Source: Treponema sp. UBA6367 (GTDB lineage: Bacteria; Spirochaetota; Spirochaetia; Treponematales; Treponemataceae). From it: DNA of 64,000 bases. Both the position numbers and the translations under genes were made by a program. Below, in pieces: positions 51,670-59,646 of the stretch. The first letter of the stretch is position 1; each line of letters begins with the position of its first letter. The notes beneath the pieces are model-generated. The model did no database searches. It saw nothing but the letters and a program-made list of their open reading frames with translations, and was not told the origin of the DNA. Location: the NCBI GenBank assembly GCA_002437725.1, contig DJRF01000010.1:405001-469000 (forward strand). Direction: 5' to 3'.

Positions 51670-52010
51670 TGATTACTGTGCTTTTTAAGCGCAGCAAAAG
51701 CGGTGTGATAAGCAGTTGTTCTGCTGAAGGTCATGCTGGGTATTCTAAAAAAGGATATGATATTGTCTGTAGTGCTGTTACAGTTCTACTAAAAACAACA
51801 GTACAGGTGCTTTCGAATACTTTTGGAATAGAACTTAAGACTGACCGCCTTAAACCAGGCAGTCTTAGTTTTGAAGTTTTTCTAAAAGAAAGCAATCCTG
51901 TTTTGGAATCCAAACTTGAATATGCAGGAAAATTTCTTGAAACTGGTCTAGAATCTGTAAGAAAGGAATTTCCGCAGTGTTTGAAAATTGTTTATACAAC
52001 AGTTCAATAA
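51669..52010 (+). CDS. prp: Ribosomal-processing cysteine protease Prp
   Basis: 113 residues of the YsxB/Prp family, encoded between L21 and L27 as in Firmicutes. Catalytic residues fall at H22 (EGHAGY) and C34 (DIVCSAVTVL), the same positions as in Staphylococcus aureus Prp. The known job is to cut an N-terminal extension from ribosomal protein L27. Here L27 (52169) has no such extension, so the substrate is unclear. One-base overlap with rplU indicates coupling. Confidence 0.93.
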   Translation: MITVLFKRSKSGVISSCSAEGHAGYSKKGYDIVCSAVTVLLKTTVQVLSNTFGIELKTDRLKPGSLSFEVFLKESNPVLESKLEYAGKFLETGLESVRKEFPQCLKIVYTTVQ

Positions 52011-52055
52011 GGCGTAAAGATAAAAACTTTCAAAGTAGTTTGTTCTTATCTTTGC

Positions 52056-52074
52056 AAGTTTGCGTTGCAAACTT
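52056..52074. repeat. Short palindrome, family C
   Basis: AAGTTTGCGTTGCAAACTT between prp and rpmA, preceded by TTCTTATCTTTGC, text shared with copies near 29 kb. Confidence 0.6.
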
Positions 52075-52168
52075 AATTATTCAAAAGCAGTTTTTCATTT
52101 ATGTGTAAAATTGCATAAAGAAGTCAACTTAAAAATGGGACTTTAATTGACTTTTTTGGGAGATAATC

Positions 52169-52429
52169 ATGGGAAGAACTAGAGGCGGAAGTGGCGCAAA
52201 AAACGGACGCGATTCTAATCCTAAGAATTTGGGAGTTAAAAAATACGGCGGAGAATTTGTTACAGCAGGTTCTATTATTTTAAAACAACGCGGAACAAAA
52301 ATTTTCCCTGGGAAGAATGTTCAGAAAGCTGGTGATGATAGCTTGTTTGCTACATCAAATGGAAACGTTGTATATCACGAAAGAATGAATAGAAAATTTG
52401 TTTCTGTTACACCCGAAGAAGTAAAATAA
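52169..52429 (+). CDS. rpmA: 50S ribosomal protein L27
   Basis: 86 residues beginning MGRTRGGSGAKNGRDSN, a version of the usual AHKKGGGSTRNGRDS N-terminus that reaches the peptidyl-transferase centre. IILKQRGTKIFPG is the family core. The SD GGGAGA and an in-frame TGA 21 bases upstream fix the start, so there is no cleavable MLxxNLQFF-type leader. It is separated from prp by about 160 bases with a family C palindrome. Confidence 0.96.
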   Translation: MGRTRGGSGAKNGRDSNPKNLGVKKYGGEFVTAGSIILKQRGTKIFPGKNVQKAGDDSLFATSNGNVVYHERMNRKFVSVTPEEVK

Positions 52430-52460
52430 ATATTTTTATACTTATTCTTTTCTGAAATTA

Positions 52461-52500
52461 AAGCCCGGTTTAGAGTTCTTTCTGACCGGGTGTTTTTTTT
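52461..52500 (+). terminator. Terminator after rpmA
   Basis: Stem GCCCGGT / ACCGGGT with 15-base loop, then a T run. Confidence 0.85.
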
Positions 52501-52501
52501 A

Positions 52502-52560
52502 TTTAAGGTTTATACAAACCTTAAATACGGCTGAGTTAAATTCTTGACTAGGCGTATTTT
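52502..52560 (+). repeat. Dispersed palindrome, family B (full copy, short loop)
   Basis: First hairpin TTAAGGTT-TATACA-AACCTTAA, then AATACGGCTGAGTTAA and TTGACTAGGCGTATT. It sits 16 bases before the obgE start codon. Confidence 0.65.
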
Positions 52561-52575
52561 TGCGAAGAGGTTTTT

Positions 52576-53691
52576 ATGTTTCAGTTTGCAGATGAAGCTA
52601 TAATTGAAGTTTATTCAGGTAAAGGCGGTAACGGTTGCATTGCTTTTCGCCGCGAAAAATATATTCCTCATGGAGGTCCTAATGGTGGTGATGGTGGAAA
52701 AGGTGGAGATGTAATATTTTGTGTAAAGAAAAATATGCGCACTCTTTCTCGTTTGCGTCATCATAGAATTTTTAAAGCAAAAAATGGTTGCGATGGAATG
52801 GGGTGGAACAAATTTGGCAAAGATGGAGAAGATGTAGTCATTTGTGTTCCTCCTGGAACTACAGTTCGTGATGCAGAAACAGGAGAGTTGATTCATGACT
52901 TTACTGCAGAATCAGAAAATGAACAGTTTTTATTTTTAGAAGGCGGAAAAGGCGGTTGGGGTAATGTTCATTTTAAGTCTTCAACAAATCAAGCACCTAG
53001 ATACGCGCATGAAGGAAAGCCTGGCGAAAAGCGTATTTTAAAATTAGAACTCAGCATAATTGCAGATGTCGGCCTTGTAGGTTTTCCAAACGCTGGAAAA
53101 TCTTCTTTACTTACTGCTTTTACAAATGCGCGGCCAAAAATTGCTCCGTATCCATTTACTACAAAAATTCCAAATTTAGGTGTTTTAAGAGTCGATTCTG
53201 AGCAGGACATAATTATTGCAGATATTCCAGGTATTATAGAAGGCGCTAGTGAAGGTGTTGGCTTGGGGTTTGATTTCTTAAAACATATTTCTAGAACTTC
53301 ATGTCTTATTTTTATGATAGACTGTTCAGATTCAAATTACCTTTGTGCATATAAAACTCTTTGCTTAGAACTTGAAAACTATTCTAAAGAGTTGTTGAAC
53401 AAGCCTAGAATAGTTATTGCCAACAAAATTGATGTTGAAGGCGCCGAGTCAAATGCAAAGGAAATTGAATCGCTAATTCATAAAATCGATAAGACTATAC
53501 CTGTAATTCCTGTTTCTGTTTTAAGCGGAAAAGGAATGGGAAATGCAAGAAATTCTATAATAAAACTTGTTAATCAATTAGAAAATCCTGTTGAAGATAA
53601 TAGAAATGCTCCTTCTATGCCAGTTCCTGATTTTATGAAGCAAGCATTTTTTGATGACGATTCTGTTCAATATCCTGGAAGTGAACAATGA
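52576..53691 (+). CDS. obgE: GTPase Obg
   Basis: Ribosome-assembly and stress GTPase, 371 residues. The Gly-rich Obg fold covers about 1-158 (GGNGCIAFRREKYIPHGGPNG), followed by the G domain with G1 GFPNAGKSS, G3 DIPG and G4 NKID. A short C-terminal acidic tail remains; the OCT domain is absent. SD GAAGAGG precedes ATG. The gene overlaps nadD by four bases (ATGA) and heads an operon with nadD, yqeK, an LCP gene and rsfS. Confidence 0.96.
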   Translation: MFQFADEAIIEVYSGKGGNGCIAFRREKYIPHGGPNGGDGGKGGDVIFCVKKNMRTLSRLRHHRIFKAKNGCDGMGWNKFGKDGEDVVICVPPGTTVRDAETGELIHDFTAESENEQFLFLEGGKGGWGNVHFKSSTNQAPRYAHEGKPGEKRILKLELSIIADVGLVGFPNAGKSSLLTAFTNARPKIAPYPFTTKIPNLGVLRVDSEQDIIIADIPGIIEGASEGVGLGFDFLKHISRTSCLIFMIDCSDSNYLCAYKTLCLELENYSKELLNKPRIVIANKIDVEGAESNAKEIESLIHKIDKTIPVIPVSVLSGKGMGNARNSIIKLVNQLENPVEDNRNAPSMPVPDFMKQAFFDDDSVQYPGSEQ

Positions 53692-54359
53692 AAATCGCTG
53701 TTTTAGGAGGAACTTTTAATCCGCTTCATATAGGACATTGTTTTTTAGCAGAAGCAGCGGTGAAAGAACTTGGATATGACAAAGTTCTGTTTGTTCCGAC
53801 ATACATACCTCCTCATAAAGAAATAAATAATTTTCTTTCTCCTGAGCATCGCCTTGAAATGTTGAATTGTTTTTGCACTGATTCTATAATAGATGGAAAA
53901 AGTTTTTTTCAAGTAGAAGACTGCGAGATTAGGCGAAAAGGTGTTTCATATACATTTGATACGCTGAAATATATTGAACGAACTTATAAGTTCGATAAAA
54001 AACTTGGTCTTTTAATGGGGCAGGAAAGTGCATGTCAGTTTGACAAATGGTATAATTCAGAAAAAATTGCAGAAATGGTTGATTTTGTAATTGCAACAAG
54101 AAAGATGGATGGGGATAATAAAGAAAATAAACAGTTTGAAAATGTTTCAAAGGGTAACTATGTAAATCAAAATTCTTGCCTTGATTTTGAAAAAAAATTT
54201 CGTTATAAGCATATAAAACTTGAAAATCCTGAATTGCATGTTTCTTCTACAGAAATCCGTTCTAGAATTGCATCAGGAAAGGCGTGGCGTTATCTTGTTC
54301 CAGATTCTGTTTTTCAGTATATTAGTTTAAGGTTACTTGGAAAAAATAATGATAGATGA
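53688..54359 (+). CDS. nadD: Nicotinate-nucleotide adenylyltransferase
   Basis: Joins ATP and nicotinate mononucleotide to give deamido-NAD, the penultimate step of NAD synthesis. 223 residues. GGTFNPLHIGH near the N-terminus holds the HxGH nucleotidyl-transfer motif, and SSTEIRSRIASG near the end binds ATP. An Asn/Lys-rich insert of about 20 residues (about 142-165) is unusual. Overlaps obgE and yqeK. Confidence 0.95.
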   Translation: MKIAVLGGTFNPLHIGHCFLAEAAVKELGYDKVLFVPTYIPPHKEINNFLSPEHRLEMLNCFCTDSIIDGKSFFQVEDCEIRRKGVSYTFDTLKYIERTYKFDKKLGLLMGQESACQFDKWYNSEKIAEMVDFVIATRKMDGDNKENKQFENVSKGNYVNQNSCLDFEKKFRYKHIKLENPELHVSSTEIRSRIASGKAWRYLVPDSVFQYISLRLLGKNNDR

Positions 54360-54939
54360 AAAATTAGTTGAAGAAGTAAGAAAGTTTACAGAATCTTCTG
54401 TTTCTAAGCAAAGATACGAACATTCTTTAAGGACAGCAGAAACATGTTCAAAATTATGCAAAAAGTTTGGCCTAGAAGAGTCTAAAGGTTATTTTGCAGG
54501 ACTTTCTCACGATATGTGTAAAGATTTTTCTAATGAAGAGTTAATTTCTCTTGCTTTAAAAGATAGCAAGCCTCTTTCTGAATTGGAAAAACAAAAGCCA
54601 TCTCTTTTGCATGGAAGGGCAGCAGCTGTTCTTTTGCATAGAAAATTTTTAGTTGTTGATAGTCAAATTTTAGAGGCTGTAGCAGTTCATACTTTTGGCA
54701 AAGCTGGAATGTGCGAACTTTCAAAAGTGCTTTATGTGGCAGATAAAATTGAACCTGGACGAGAACATATTACAGAAAAATATTTAGCAAAACTTGAAAA
54801 TTTGTCTCTTGATGAGCTTACCTGTAAAGTTTTGCAAGATAATATTAGTCATCTTTTGAAAAAAGGTCGAAAAGTTGCCCCTGAAAGCATTGCCTGTTTT
54901 GAATATATTAAAGAAAATGAAAAAGCTTTTGCAAGTTAG
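54349..54939 (+). CDS. yqeK: YqeK-family HD phosphohydrolase (Ap4A hydrolase)
   Basis: 196 residues of HD-domain fold that probably splits diadenosine tetraphosphate symmetrically. Metal-binding positions are RYEHSLRTAE, GLSHDMCKD (HD pair), LLHGRAAA and VHTFGKAGM with VLYVADKIEPGR. The nadD-yqeK pairing and order are typical of Bacillus too. ATG 54349 overlaps the end of nadD; the upstream TTG (54337) is also possible. Confidence 0.92.
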   Translation: MIDEKLVEEVRKFTESSVSKQRYEHSLRTAETCSKLCKKFGLEESKGYFAGLSHDMCKDFSNEELISLALKDSKPLSELEKQKPSLLHGRAAAVLLHRKFLVVDSQILEAVAVHTFGKAGMCELSKVLYVADKIEPGREHITEKYLAKLENLSLDELTCKVLQDNISHLLKKGRKVAPESIACFEYIKENEKAFAS

Positions 54940-54954
54940 CAAATTTTTGATTCA

Positions 54955-55024
54955 GGGTTTTGATAAAACCTAAAAACGGTTGAGTCACGGTCTTGAGCGT
55001 AAGCGTACCTTGACCAGATGTATT
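54955..55024 (+). repeat. Dispersed palindrome, family B (full copy)
   Basis: AGGTTTTGATAAAACCT-like hairpin, then AAAAACGGTTGAGTCACGGT, loop CTTGAGCGTAAGCG and TACCTTGACCAGATGTATTT. It ends 16 bases before the LCP start. Confidence 0.7.
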
Positions 55025-55039
55025 TGTTTGGAGCATTTT

Positions 55040-56248
55040 ATGAGTAAAATTAAAATGAGAGATGAACAAAAAGGTGTTTTTTTCCTTTCAGCTATTTTTT
55101 TTATAATCGTTTCTGTTATTGTAATAATGAGCATATCCTTAAAAAACGATGCAGTTTCAGAAAAAATTGCAGACGATCAGGTAATAAGATTTCTTACTGT
55201 CGTTGATGATAATAACGGTTCTGCAATATTTTCAAATTTGCTTATTTTATATCCTGTTTCTAATAAGGCGGTTGTTGTAAATATTCCGGGAAATATAGGT
55301 GCAATTTATCAGTCTTTAGGCCGTGTTGACAGGATTGATGACGTTTACAAAGAAAAGGGAATAGAAATCTACAAAAAAGAAGTTGAAACTCTTTTAGGTT
55401 GTAATATACCTTTTTATTCGGTAATAAAGTTAAATGATTTTTCTGAAATTACTGATATGCTTGGAGGCTTAAGAGTTTTTATACCTTCTCCTATAGATGA
55501 AGTCTCTGAAAGTGGTGAAAGGTGGCTCTTGCCATCTGGAGCAGTAACTCTTGATGGCGATAAAATAAAAACTTATATAAATTATAAATTAGAAGATGAA
55601 TCTGATTCAGAAATTCTTGAACGCTATCAAAATGTTATAGTTTCTTTTTTTACAACCTTGCATGATCGTAAAGACAGAATTTTTTCAAAGAAAAAATTTT
55701 TTAAAAAATATAATAAACTTATAAAAACAAATTTAAGTAAGAATGACACATATAAACTTTTTTCTTTGATTTCTAATATGGATAGCGAGAGTGTATTTCG
55801 TCAAACTGTTACAGGTCTCCCTCGTATTGTTGACGGACAAAGATTGGTCTTTCCGTTAGATAATGGAGATTTTATAAAAAGAGCTGTAAAACAGAGCACA
55901 AATATTCTTATTTCGAATAAAGGCGCCTTAGCTAGCCGAGTATATGTGCTTGAAATAAAAAATGGAACTACAATACAAGGTCTTGCCCATAATACTGCTA
56001 TACTTTTTCAAAATGCTAGTTATGACGTTTTAAGTGCTGTAAATGCCGATTCAAATAATTATGAAAAAACAGTCATAATTGATCATATTGGAAATAGAGA
56101 AATGGCTGATATGGTAGGTGAGTTTATTCATTGTACAAATATAGTTGAAGAGGAAGTCAATATTTACGATACTGAACCGGAAGATTCTGCAAATGTTGAT
56201 TTTACAATTATTTTAGGAAAAGATTTTGATGGTCGTTATGTACGGTAA
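55040..56248 (+). CDS. LytR-CpsA-Psr (LCP) family protein with LytR C-terminal domain
   Basis: 402 residues. One N-terminal membrane helix (about 12-34) is followed by an LCP domain (about 48-215; LGGLRVFIPSPIDE and SGAVTLDGDKIKTYIN) and a LytR_C domain at the end (VYVLEIKNGTTIQGLAHNTA). LCP enzymes attach polymers to peptidoglycan in other bacteria; the catalytic Arg pattern seems divergent here, so activity is uncertain. Start 55040 is preferred; the in-frame start at 54980 lies inside the family B repeat. Stands between yqeK and rsfS, as in many Firmicute operons. Confidence 0.82.
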   Translation: MSKIKMRDEQKGVFFLSAIFFIIVSVIVIMSISLKNDAVSEKIADDQVIRFLTVVDDNNGSAIFSNLLILYPVSNKAVVVNIPGNIGAIYQSLGRVDRIDDVYKEKGIEIYKKEVETLLGCNIPFYSVIKLNDFSEITDMLGGLRVFIPSPIDEVSESGERWLLPSGAVTLDGDKIKTYINYKLEDESDSEILERYQNVIVSFFTTLHDRKDRIFSKKKFFKKYNKLIKTNLSKNDTYKLFSLISNMDSESVFRQTVTGLPRIVDGQRLVFPLDNGDFIKRAVKQSTNILISNKGALASRVYVLEIKNGTTIQGLAHNTAILFQNASYDVLSAVNADSNNYEKTVIIDHIGNREMADMVGEFIHCTNIVEEEVNIYDTEPEDSANVDFTIILGKDFDGRYVR

Positions 56249-56281
56249 AACCGCAGTTTTAAGTTAATGGAGGTTATTTTT

Positions 56282-56635
56282 ATGAAAAACATTGAAACTA
56301 AAGCTAAAGAAATTGCGAGGATTTTAGAAGATGGAAAAGGGAAAAATGTTGCACTTTTAGATGTTTCTGGCTTAAACAGTTGGACTGATTATTTTGTTAT
56401 CGCAACAATTTCTAGTTCTGCTCATTGGCAGGGGCTTTACAAGCAAGTAAAAGACTATGTAAAAGATAATGATATGCAGATTCATGTAACTACAAGAAAA
56501 TCTCCAGATGGGGATGACTGGAATTTGATAGACATTGGTCCAGTCGTGGTTCATCTAATGTCGGGAGCTGCACGAGAATTTTATGATTTAGAAAAATTAT
56601 GGCATGCTGGAAAATGCTTAGACTTTCATAATTAA
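56282..56635 (+). CDS. rsfS: Ribosome silencing factor RsfS
   Basis: 117 residues, Iojap family, which binds L14 and stops 50S joining in starvation. The core text is VALLDVSGLNSWTDYFVIATISS and DWNLIDIGPVVVHLMSGAAREFYDLEKLW. SD GGAGG eight bases before ATG 56282 decides the start over TTG/ATG choices at 56267. Last gene of the obgE operon. Confidence 0.95.
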   Translation: MKNIETKAKEIARILEDGKGKNVALLDVSGLNSWTDYFVIATISSSAHWQGLYKQVKDYVKDNDMQIHVTTRKSPDGDDWNLIDIGPVVVHLMSGAAREFYDLEKLWHAGKCLDFHN

Positions 56636-56660
56636 TTGTTGAGTTGAAGTATTTAGTTTA

Positions 56661-56715
56661 AAAATACGTTTTGGTCAAAATCTTGAATTTAAGCAAATTT
56701 TGTCCAAAACATATT
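56661..56715. repeat. Family B-like hairpin between convergent genes
   Basis: AAATACGTTTTGGTCAAAAT / ATTTTGTCCAAAACATATTT around CTTGAATTTAAGCAA; shares layout and CTTGA loop with family B but has diverged arms. May act as a terminator for both genes. Confidence 0.5.
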
Positions 56716-56747
56716 TATTGAAAAGTTTTGATTTATAGATTTTTTAA

Positions 56748-57005
56748 CTATTCTTCATCTACGAATAAATCTTCATCTTCGTCTATATCGTAAGGATTTG
56801 TGTATCCATCTTCTGGTTCTGTGTCATCGAAAGGTTCGTATACATCGTCTTCATAGTCATCTTCAAAAACTTCTTCATAACTTTCCGAATCTTCATCAAA
56901 TTCGTCAAGTTGGTCATCAGATTCGTTGTCATTGAAGTCTTCTTCAAATTCGTCATCAAATGAAAATGGACCTGCATACAATTCAAAATCGTCTTCGATA
57001 GACAT
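56748..57005 (-). CDS. Extremely acidic small protein with no basic residues
   Basis: 85 residues, of which about 43 are Asp or Glu; there is no Lys, Arg or His and no Cys. Tyr and Phe recur at intervals between acidic runs (FDDEFEEDF, SYEEVFEDDYEDDVYEPF). SD GGAG seven bases before ATG supports translation, and the frame stays open while the complementary frame would be Met/Lys-rich noise. Residue pattern suggests an unstructured, DNA-mimic, chaperone-like or metal-buffering protein. No family is recognised. It is convergent with the obgE operon. Confidence 0.72.
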   Translation of the reverse strand: MSIEDDFELYAGPFSFDDEFEEDFNDNESDDQLDEFDEDSESYEEVFEDDYEDDVYEPFDDTEPEDGYTNPYDIDEDEDLFVDEE

Positions 57006-57039
57006 AAAATGCTCCAGTAAGTAAGAATAGTTTTTTATA

Positions 57040-57111
57040 AATCGAAAATCGAGATTTTAGTAATTGCAAAAAGGCAATCTTGTTTTTTTCTAAAAACTTA
57101 AAATTCGATTT
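57040..57111 (+). repeat. Dispersed imperfect palindrome, family A
   Basis: AATCGAAAATCGAGATTTTA and TAAAAACTTAAAATTCGATT, spaced by about 33 bases with the palindrome TTGCAAAAAGGCAA in between. Confidence 0.6.
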
Positions 57112-57227
57112 TATATTTTAGAACCTTTAAAGGTTATCTCTCTTTTAGAAATATAAATCAGTGTTTAAGTTGCGTCAACAGTTTTGTTGAATTTAAAAGT
57201 TTTTTTTACAAAATTAGCTTTTAGGGT

Positions 57228-57255
57228 TTGACAACATTAATAAAATCTGTATAAT
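57228..57255 (+). promoter_or_regulatory. Consensus promoter of ispE, abutting its start codon
   Basis: TTGACA (57228-57233), 16-base spacer, TATAAT (57250-57255). The ATG is at 57265, so transcription should start about three bases before it; no SD is present. Confidence 0.75.
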
Positions 57256-57264
57256 TAAATCAAT

Positions 57265-58131
57265 ATGTTAGATGAAACTTGCGTTTTCGCACCAGCAAAA
57301 GTTAATCTTGGATTAAATGTTTTGCCAGTTCGAGGCGATGGTTTTCATGAGATAGAAAGTATTTTTCAAACTGTTAATATTTTTGACAAACTTGAAATTA
57401 AATTTTTAGCAGATTATGGAAGTTGTTCTGTTTTTTGTGAAAGTCTAATTTTACCAAAGAAAAATACTATAACATTAGCATACGATGCATTCTGTGAAGT
57501 TGTTTCTGTTCCAGTTTGTTCTGTTTCAGTAAAACTTACAAAGCGTATTCCTGACGGTGGTGGTCTTGGTGGAGGTTCTTCCGATGCTGCTGCTTTTATC
57601 AGAGCTTTAGAAAAAGCATACGGCTTATCACTTACTGATGCTCAGCTTGATTTTATAGCATCAAAAGTTGGAAGCGATGTGTTTTTCTTTATTCATTGCG
57701 AAAAAAATGGTTGTGGATGTGCAGTTGTTTCTGGTCGTGGTGAAAACTTAAGATTTGTATCCAAACGTTCGGATTTGTATTTTGTACTTGCTTTTCCGAA
57801 TGTTCATAGTTCGACAAAAGAGGCATATGCCTTGATTGATGAGCAGCTTGACAAAACTGATTCAATTTATCCTAGTTTAGATAAATTGGAAAGCATTTAC
57901 TATTTGCCTGTTGAAGAATGGACTTTTAAAAATGCTTTTACACCAGTTTTGATCAATAAATATCCTGAGATTGAAGTTTGCTTAAAAAGTATCAGAGAAA
58001 CTGGTGCTTTGTATGCAGAAATGTCTGGTTCAGGATCTACTGTTTTTGGTATTTACACTGTAAGGGAAAAAGCGTTAAATGCCATAAAATCTATCGGCTA
58101 TGAAGGAATTAGATGTCTTATGACCTCTTAA
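57265..58131 (+). CDS. ispE: 4-diphosphocytidyl-2-C-methyl-D-erythritol kinase
   Basis: GHMP-family kinase in the MEP route to isoprenoids, 288 residues. Key motifs: FAPAKVNLGLNV, the ATP loop PDGGGLGGGSSDAAA (about 92-106), and the C-terminal MSGSGSTVFGI. Likely translated from a near leaderless transcript (see promoter). The MEP pathway is therefore implied. spoVG follows after about 43 bases, the order found in other spirochaetes. Confidence 0.96.
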   Translation: MLDETCVFAPAKVNLGLNVLPVRGDGFHEIESIFQTVNIFDKLEIKFLADYGSCSVFCESLILPKKNTITLAYDAFCEVVSVPVCSVSVKLTKRIPDGGGLGGGSSDAAAFIRALEKAYGLSLTDAQLDFIASKVGSDVFFFIHCEKNGCGCAVVSGRGENLRFVSKRSDLYFVLAFPNVHSSTKEAYALIDEQLDKTDSIYPSLDKLESIYYLPVEEWTFKNAFTPVLINKYPEIEVCLKSIRETGALYAEMSGSGSTVFGIYTVREKALNAIKSIGYEGIRCLMTS

Positions 58132-58174
58132 TTCTTTTTTATGCATATCAGCTTTGTGTTACGGAGGATAGCTT

Positions 58175-58453
58175 ATGCAGATTACAGAGTTGCGTATCCG
58201 AAAGGTAGAAGACGAAGGAAAGCTTCGTGCTTATGTAACAGTTACATTTGATGACTGTTTCGTTGTTCACAATGTAAAGATTATTGAAGGTCAAAATGGT
58301 CTTTTCATTGCAATGCCTAGTAGAAAAACTGCTAGTGGAGATTATAAAGACGTTGCTCATCCTATAAGTCCTGAATTTAGAAGTGAGTTGCAGGATAAAA
58401 TATTGGCTGAGTATAATGCAGGTCATGTAGAAACTTCTGGTTCTGTAGATTAG
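58175..58453 (+). CDS. spoVG: SpoVG family regulatory protein
   Basis: Small DNA/RNA-binding protein, 92 residues. MQITELRIRKV, LRAYVTVTFDDCFVVHNVKII and the MPSRKTASGDYKDVAHPI loop are the standard family text. In Borrelia SpoVG binds nucleic acid and tunes gene expression. Strong SD (CGGAGGA) before ATG. Ends 21 bases before tRNA-Gln, so the two may share a transcript. Confidence 0.97.
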   Translation: MQITELRIRKVEDEGKLRAYVTVTFDDCFVVHNVKIIEGQNGLFIAMPSRKTASGDYKDVAHPISPEFRSELQDKILAEYNAGHVETSGSVD

Positions 58454-58474
58454 AATGTTTCTTTGATATATTTT

Positions 58475-58547
58475 TGGGACGTCGGCAAGCGGTAAGCCCC
58501 TGGCTTTTGGTGCCAGTATTCCACAGGTTCGAATCCTGTCGTCCCAG
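58475..58547 (+). tRNA. tRNA-Gln (anticodon TTG)
   Basis: Cloverleaf of 73 bases. Acceptor TGGGACG/CGTCCCA, anticodon stem CTGGC/GCCAG with loop TTTTGGT (anticodon TTG), and T arm ACAGG/CCTGT with TTCGAAT. No encoded CCA. A hairpin follows it. Confidence 0.95.
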
Positions 58548-58548
58548 T

Positions 58549-58582
58549 AAAAAGGACTGTCTTTTTAGGCAGTCCTTACTTA
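58549..58582 (+). terminator. Terminator-like hairpin after tRNA-Gln
   Basis: AAGGACTGTC / GGCAGTCCTT with a short loop; the T run is weak (ACTTATTTT). Confidence 0.65.
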
Positions 58583-58758
58583 TTTTAAAGATAAAATAAT
58601 TTCTTTGTGGTAAAGTTCAAACATAAGCACAAAAGCAGCAACAAAATACAAACAAATCCATTAAGGAAAATCTGTGAAGCTTGCTGCTAATTTTGTATGA
58701 ATCACTCTTAAAAAGAAAGATGTTAATACTTCTAATCTAAGTTTTTAGAATCTTATTT

Positions 58759-59574
58759 CTATAGTCTAACCAAAATTTGCATGCCCAAAGGATTTACTGC
58801 AATTCCAACTTTTTCGTTTTTCTTCTGAGGGGCGATTTTTGAATGTATGAACGGAACAAGAAATCCGCACGCGCTTCCCACCAAAGCACCCGCCAATACG
58901 TCTGTTGTAAAGTGGCAGCCGCCTGCGATTCTTGTGACTGCGACCGTTGTTGCGAGCGTGTATGCTCCTGCAATCACCGGAATCTTTAGAGCGGAATTCG
59001 GCATGAGTTTTCCGAACACGTAGCTTGTGTAAGTCGCCGCCGCAAATGCAAGAGTTGTGTGTCCTGAAAAAAATGAAGCGGCCCAGTCGCCTTTTTCAAT
59101 CTCTTCCTGCGGACGCTCATCAAAATACATGTAAGGTCTTGAGCGGTTTATGCATAGTTTTGCAAGCTCCTTGAATCCCCAGGCAAAAAGCATTGTCTCT
59201 GCGTACATTGTTCCGGCTTCGAGCCACTGGTTTTTCGGCGCAAAGGCGAGAAGCGCAGGAGAAACGCAGAGCGCGGCCGAAAGAACTGTTCCCGCGGCAT
59301 CGAGCGTTTTTGAGTAGGGATTTACAAAGATTCTGTCGAATGCGTTTATTCCGCTTTTTTCAAATGACGTGTTTTTCAGTTCAGGCTTGTTGAAATCCGT
59401 GAACTTGTCAAGAGCGAATGTCGTTGCGCATAAAGCCAGCGCGCCTGTTGCAAGAGGAATGTCCAGAGCCGGTGAAAGATTGAAAGTCTTCTCGTTTTCT
59501 GTCGCGGAAATTGCAAAAAGGTTGTTTAGTGCAATTGAAATAATCGTGATTAGTAAAAATGTTTTGTTTTTCAT
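58759..59574 (-). CDS. PAP2-family phosphatase, signal-bearing
   Basis: 271 residues with a signal peptide or first helix (about 1-22). The three phosphatase signatures of lipid phosphatases are complete: KLCINRSRPY (KX6RP), SFFSGHTT (PSGH-like) and RIAGGCHFTTDV (SRX5HX3D-like). Several membrane helices enclose them. Substrate could be undecaprenyl pyrophosphate, phosphatidate or another lipid phosphate. Bases are clearly GC-richer than in the genes to its left. First gene of the GC-rich block. Confidence 0.9.
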   Translation of the reverse strand: MKNKTFLLITIISIALNNLFAISATENEKTFNLSPALDIPLATGALALCATTFALDKFTDFNKPELKNTSFEKSGINAFDRIFVNPYSKTLDAAGTVLSAALCVSPALLAFAPKNQWLEAGTMYAETMLFAWGFKELAKLCINRSRPYMYFDERPQEEIEKGDWAASFFSGHTTLAFAAATYTSYVFGKLMPNSALKIPVIAGAYTLATTVAVTRIAGGCHFTTDVLAGALVGSACGFLVPFIHSKIAPQKKNEKVGIAVNPLGMQILVRL

Positions 59575-59646
59575 ATATTTAATTTTATCTAAAGTCCGAA
59601 AAATATCGATGAATTTTTGTTTACATCTGCGATACTTTTCGTAGCA

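Noticed and set aside
54980..55039. N-terminal extension of the LCP gene from 54980
   Set aside because: Also translated family B repeat; the membrane anchor fits a start at 55040.
58148..58426. Minus-strand frame over spoVG
   Set aside because: Shadow of a clear spoVG gene; no SD and no family resemblance.
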